From: Sinotaia quadrata
Lineage: Eukaryota; Mollusca; Gastropoda; Architaenioglossa; Viviparidae
Direction of reading: 5' to 3'
Assembly (NCBI GenBank): GCA_028829895.1
Contig: CM054182.1
Span: 36,216,879 to 36,280,878 of the forward strand
DNA: 64,000 bases
The position numbers and the translations under genes are program-made. This document shows, piece by piece, positions 58,598-64,000 of this stretch. The notes beneath the pieces are model-generated. The model was not told where the DNA came from. It searched no databases and worked only from the letters and a program-made list of their open reading frames with translations. Position 1 is the stretch's first letter. The number at the start of each line of letters is the position of its first letter.

Positions 58598-60806
58598 GTA
58601 ATTCATTCATTTAGACCCCTTTTAAAGTCTAATATTAAAAAAAATTATTGTTCCCATCCTAGAAAAATAGTATAATTGTTTGTCTGTTCCAGCATCTGCT
58701 GTTAAGATTTTCTCAGAGAAAATAGGTCATTTTGGATGATTAAAATCAAACCACAGAACTAACTAAAATTAATTATTGGCCTTTAAAAAACAACAACCCA
58801 CAAATAAATAAAATACTAAAAAGATACCTTATCATATTTGAAGTGAAGACTTATAATCACTATAAAATAGAATGTTATAATTATTCATTCTGATTTGTAC
58901 TTAAGATACCTGTGTATTTATAAATGCATATAAATGAGAATTGATTTAATCAAGAAAGCTGAACACTATATTGTATAGGGAGTTTTTATACATGGTCATT
59001 TCTAGTTCTTAGAACCAAAGTGTATTTTGGTTTAAATTGTGACTAATGTTATAAAAATTGCAATTTTTTATGCTCAGTTTTTAACATGCATTGTGTACAA
59101 TCTTTCATAATTACATATATCAGATTTTTTAGTTTATTTTTGCTGCTATTAATTAATAGTATTACTATTAGTATATACATTCATTTTCTGAAAATGAAAC
59201 ATATTTTCTTCACTATGTTTTTGTTGTTGAATCGTTTAAACATCAGTACATTCTGCTGATAAAGATGTATTGCTTTTGACTATTATTTCATTTATATTTT
59301 TATTTCAATGAAAGAAGAAAATGAGATGATAATTCAACCTTTTTGATTTAATTGGACAACTTGTTAATTTTGAAATTTGATTTAAATTGCTCATTGCATG
59401 AATAACCTTTAGACATTTCTATTCAAATTTAAGAATATATTACTATCAGTAAATGTAACAGCATATAAAATGTGGTTGATAATTTACTTATTCACTTATA
59501 TTTTTTCTTTAAAGAAAGAATATTAGTGGGGATCAGTTTCCAACACTTCATTTTACTTTGTCATAGCTGTACACAAATTAAAGGGATGAGTTTTGATTTA
59601 CTACTTGTTTTAGACTTTTACAGTTGTATTTTTCTTCAGTATATTTGTTGTGACAGTAATCATCTTGCATTATCTTATTAATTGCTTAAGCTTAAGTTAG
59701 CATTCATCATAAGTCATCATATTAAGTTAGTTACTGTTAATGTTATGAATCTAAAAACTGAAGAAATAATATTGCATTATATTGTAGCTAGTTTCATTTG
59801 CAAAATGTTATCACACTTACTCCATATTAATTAAGATTACTGCAACATTACATTTACCTACACACATTTTCTTTGGGATCATTGTTAATGCTGATGTAAA
59901 CAAAACAAAACTTTGTTTAAAAATGTCTGAATTGTGTACTGTGTTCCATAACTAAACACTACATACTGTATAATGTTCATTTAATAAGCTATGAGTCATG
60001 GCTTTAATTTAATATATACCTTAGTACCATACACTATAAAACACAAATTTATGCTTTTAATTCAAAAACTTGTGTAAAATTATTTTGTCCAAACTGTAAT
60101 ATGTCAGGAATCAAAATTAGATCTGATATTTTTTACTTAAGTTGTTTTATCTGAAAAAGACTGCATCATGTTATCAACTCTACTGGTATGATCACTTTTC
60201 ACACAACCAAGTGCTCTTCAGGAACACTTTCCACAATATAAAGTACAATGGTTATAATATTCTTGTTAGTAGTACTAGTACTACTAATAGTAAATAATAG
60301 CAATCTTTTTCATATTTGGAATTAAATAACAGTTCAGCATGCTTTAGGAGCAATGTTCATTGTTTAACTAAGTTGCATAAATGAAATTTTGATGACAGTT
60401 ATGAAACATGTATGTCATTACCACATCTTAGATATATCATTTTATTTTTAAGCTATTTGTTTTTTTAAATTTAAGTTTTTTTCTCCCCCAATTCCAATTT
60501 CCATATAAGTTACTATTAGCAAATTTATTTATATTAATTTATTATTAAATTTTAATGTTTAAGAGAACACTTGTAAATTCCATGTACTAATTATTACATG
60601 TACTGATGTAGAAGTAAATTATTAAACAGATACTAATCAATATTATGTTTATAATGTATATTAAGTGTAATATTTGTAAAGCCAAATCCTGAAAATATAA
60701 TTGCATGATTAAGTTTTATCACTAAATGAAATGTGTGTACAAAATACATTTTTAATGAAAATAAGTTGCTTGAGGCTTCAGAACAATTGTCACAGTTTGC
60801 TGAAAG

Positions 60807-61389
60807 TAGGGCTCCGATTGATCAGTCAATCTCGTGAGAATCGTCGTCAGTGTTAATTCTTGTAAAAGATCGCACATGCAGCGCAATCTCGTGATCATGC
60901 ACTAATATTATACTTGTAATATGGTTGAACTTAACAAAAGTATAAAACATCCCCCGCCAAATACGCCAAGCGCGCTCCATTACTGGCGGTTGATCCTTGT
61001 CATTGAAATCCAAAGCCACTGTGTATTAGTTTAGTAAACATACTTTTAATTGTTTCAAACTTTACATTTTCACAATGGTTCAATGTTTTTATTCTGTAGT
61101 TAATTAATTCATTCCGTTTCTGACAGTAAGTGATTTACATAATTTTCACAGAGTCTCACTTTTGTCAATAGTCATTGTGCTTTTTCAGGGTGTAGTTTAT
61201 TATGATGTTGATCAGCAGGCATATACTGCGTATTGTCGCTGCTGGTCAGGATGCATATACATGTACCGTTGTGGTTAGGGAATGGGGATAGGACTGACCA
61301 GTGGGTCAACTTCAACAGAAATCGCAAGAATCGTGGCGACTCATGATCACGAGAATCGATCAGTAAAACTGACAGTGATCGGAGCCCTA
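60807..61389. mobile_element. Non-autonomous hAT element (583 bp) with perfect 8-bp TSD
   Basis: The element begins TAGGGCTCCGAT and ends with its exact inverse ATCGGAGCCCTA. It is flanked by the identical 8-bp duplication GCTGAAAG (60799-60806 and 61390-61397), the hAT hallmark. Subterminal motifs (tctcgtga / tcacgaga, gatca) recur inverted inside both ends. No transposase frame is present; the small open frames in it are meaningless. It sits in a myosin intron. Confidence 0.92.
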
Positions 61390-63149
61390 GCTGAAAGTAT
61401 AGCAACTTTTCTTTTTTAGTCGACTCATCAATCAAAAAACCAACAAAATTCATGTAAAAAAGAAAGTCATGATTTCTATTTAGTATTATTAACAATATTA
61501 GTAAAGTTTAATTTTAGAGTAAGATATATTATTAATCAAATAATAAGACAGCCTAAACAAAATGAACATAAAATAAAATTCAACTATAAAACAAAGCTAA
61601 AGTTTTATTTTTGCCAAAGCATACTTTGTATATACTAAAATATAGTTTTAAATTGGTTTAAAATAGAGTAGACTGTAGAGTTGTCGCAAAGAAATAATAA
61701 TTATAACTATAGAACTGAGAAAACAATCGATGTTGCAATCATATAGCTAATATAATAGTAAATTAATATTTAAATACAAATAGTATTATTATGTTTTTAA
61801 ATAATATTTTGGTTTTTAGATGACATTTTTACTTTTCAGTCATTATACTTTTTTCTTTTGTTGCAGTTCTTAAGAGGTTAGATTCCCCCCTCCCCAACAT
61901 TATTTTTCTTTTTAACTATTTAGTTACATAGTTTGTTAAGTTTATTGAAATAAAATTATTAAAGAACTAAAGCTGCATATAAGTTTTATACTAAAAGTTT
62001 TGTATCAGAATAATATTTGATAATGCTTCAATAAAGTGAATGATTGATTAACAATTGAAATTACCTTCTAACCATTCTCTTTTTTCTTAGTTCTTATTTA
62101 ACAATTTTTTTTAACCATTCTTCTTAGTTGTAACTGTTAACATTTCTTTTTTAAAAGACCTGCCACATTTAGATTATTTAAAAGTTGTATGTGATGGCTT
62201 TATCAAACAAGAGCAACATGTTGCATTGTATTGCAACAAGTATTTTTTCTGTGTGTGTGTGTGTGTGTGTGTGGGGGTATTTAGGATTTGTTGTATTAAC
62301 ATGGCAAATACACTGTTCCTGTAACTGTAAGTGACAGAATGTGGACTATATAGTTTATCTGGATTTAATGAACTACAGTAGTCATATGCTCAATACAGAT
62401 CATTGTATTTGTATTGTTATTGGAAGTATAGTTCTGAATACTGATATAGTTTTTGTAAAACCTTAATCAATGACTTTCTATATGTTCATATATATATAGT
62501 TTTTTTTAAAATTTAATCAACTTAATTATAATAATTAAAAATGTTTATTCATTGCAATTATATGATAGTAATTAGTATTAGTAAACCCTCAACAAGCTAG
62601 AATTGTTATCTTATAGCTATTGTAATTATATATATATATAATATTAATAAACATACATAAAATAATAAAGTAAATTGCAATTATGCAAGTTTTACCACAC
62701 TTATAATATTGAAGTTATTTTTAAAAAGAAATTATTATATAATATTAATAATTATTGTATCAGCTAGAATACAAATTCCTCTTTTAATATTTGAACCATG
62801 TCTGTAACATAAATGGTTCCAGAGATAGGACATTTTACGGTTTATGTATTAACATTTTTATTATCTTTTGTCCAAGTGTGTTAAATTTGCTTGTTTGGTG
62901 ATGTCTGAGACTTCATGTTTATTTGATTTTAGATCAGTGTCTTTTGAAAAAACTGCTAAAACTCCTTGGCACTTTATTGTTTGAAATACAGGAAAAAAAT
63001 ATATTTTATATGCCAATTATTTGAATTTTATTTCTTGAAGATTTTATAATATATTACAAGCGCATTTACATAATGAAGAGCTATGTTTACACACAGTTTG
63101 TAAAAATATAATACATTCTCTGAAAAGAACTGCATTTTTATCATATATC

Positions 63150-64000
63150 GTATATACTCGAGTATAAGTCGAGATTTTTTTTCTAAATTTCGAGGCCAAA
63201 ATCAGGGGGTCGTCTTATACTCGCATAACTGATTTATAAATTTTCAGTAACAAGATAAATGTCATATTTTCGCTCAAAATACCGGTAGGTTTCCGTAGTA
63301 TGGATGAACATTTCAAAGCAAACACCTACCTTTCGGTTACAGTACTGATCGATAGTTGAACAATAATTACCGTAATAAAAGTTGCGCTACCTACCAGTAT
63401 ATCTACCATTACTTTACACTTTTACAGTTTACAGCTTTTGATAAAATATTTTTTTACTGAATTCAAAATGTCCGCGATTTCCTCTGTATTTTGGGCTAAG
63501 CATACGATTGCTTTGCATTTTCACCAATATTATTGTTGGATCATAAAAATCTTCCCGGAAATCTCTTGAGCACAATTTTTTTCGGATTATCAATTTACCA
63601 GTAATTAATGTACCGTAATAATGTCCATATTTTACTATAACCGGTACCGGAAGCATTCATTAGCTATTTGGTGCTTCAGACAGCGAAGAAGATTTTGAAG
63701 GATTATAAAAAAAACAATACTTTTAAATAAAGAAATTATTATTTTATGTACCATAATACAGAGACACATTTTAAACTTTTATTTTTGTATTTCAATGTAA
63801 AATATTTTAATGTTAAAGATATTTCTGGAATAAAAAAATGAACTTGTACACTTTTAGATTTATTGATTATATATTGCCGCAAAACCATAGTGTCGGTGGC
63901 GAATGCATTTACATACACACGGCTGACAGGGCATGAGTTTACCGTAGCGATTGTCAAAGAAATACGGTATTAAAATTCCACTTTTTAAGGCTCAAATTGG
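63150..64000. mobile_element. Terminal-hairpin DNA transposon derivative, cut by the window edge
   Basis: The start carries a 14-bp inverted repeat with one mismatch, cgagtataagtcga (63159-63172) and tcgtcttatactcg (63210-63223), around a 37-bp loop. The last bases of the window (tttttaaggctcaaattgg) resemble the loop (tttcgaggccaaaatcagg), suggesting a second terminal module is beginning. At 63664-63708 a short frame reads LFGASDSEEDFEGL-stop, like the acidic C-terminus common in pogo/Tigger-type transposases. This fits an internally deleted copy. The family is not certain. Confidence 0.6.

Larger units (their letters stand above)
58598..64000 (+). other. Myosin intron after coding exon 2, running off the window
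   Basis: The intron is at least 5.4 kb, strongly AT-rich, and begins with gtaatt. I read it for the next expected exons (DREDQS and the P-loop GESGAGKT) and did not find them. It contains a 583-bp hAT MITE (60807-61389), a short TG run near 62252, an AT dinucleotide run near 62628 and a terminal-hairpin transposon at 63150-64000. Short open frames inside it have no recognisable content. Confidence 0.8.

Noticed and set aside
61172..61495. 107-codon minus frame in the myosin intron
   Set aside because: Crosses the border of the hAT element, so it cannot be an ancestral gene; no recognised domain.

Overview
The window is non-bacterial, animal-type DNA: intron-containing genes, long AT-rich non-coding stretches, retrotransposons, hAT-type elements and a very high density of tandem repeats. 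The one host gene is the 5' end of a non-muscle myosin II heavy chain with metazoan exon structure. Together with the repeat style and the retroelement families this suggests an invertebrate, perhaps a mollusc; the phylum is inference and no species is named.

Region 1 to about 40.4 kb holds no gene I can support. It is a patchwork of roughly forty minisatellite arrays (units of about 18-90 bp, 2-24 copies), CA/CT/CTTT microsatellites, and a few transposon remnants: a dead LINE 3' end (8272-8880, minus) that itself carries a 72-bp insert flanked by an 11-bp direct repeat, a hAT-like MITE (23918-24099), two dispersed repeat families each with two copies in the window (24107/49885 and 26548/31087), tRNA-related SINE-like pieces (around 9757 and 37861, minus) and a short TIR element (38649-38808).

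Region 40472-48736 is a complete and apparently very young LTR retrotransposon of 8,265 bp. It has 1,548-bp LTRs in which I found no difference, a GACAC target duplication, a polypurine tract and one uninterrupted 1,442-residue Gag-Pol frame. Its RT and integrase are of Ty3/Gypsy type, but the pol order is protease - integrase - reverse transcriptase - RNase H, the Ty1/Copia order. This is the arrangement known for Gmr1-like elements, and its capsid resembles the SCAN domain. This is the most notable content of the window.

Region 48.7-56 kb is again repeat-rich. It includes a candidate 1.2-kb hAT relic (52921-54139) and a second, decayed Gag gene of the same general type (54370 to about 55770), whose middle is occupied by a 52-bp minisatellite that appears to have grown out of the gag coding sequence itself.

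From about 57.1 kb to the end lies the start of the non-muscle myosin II heavy chain gene on the + strand: first coding exon 57159-57515, second 58441-58597, then an intron running off the window. Long minisatellites disappear here; the intron instead holds a 583-bp non-autonomous hAT element with a perfect 8-bp target duplication (60807-61389) and, at the right edge, a terminal-hairpin DNA transposon derivative (from about 63150).
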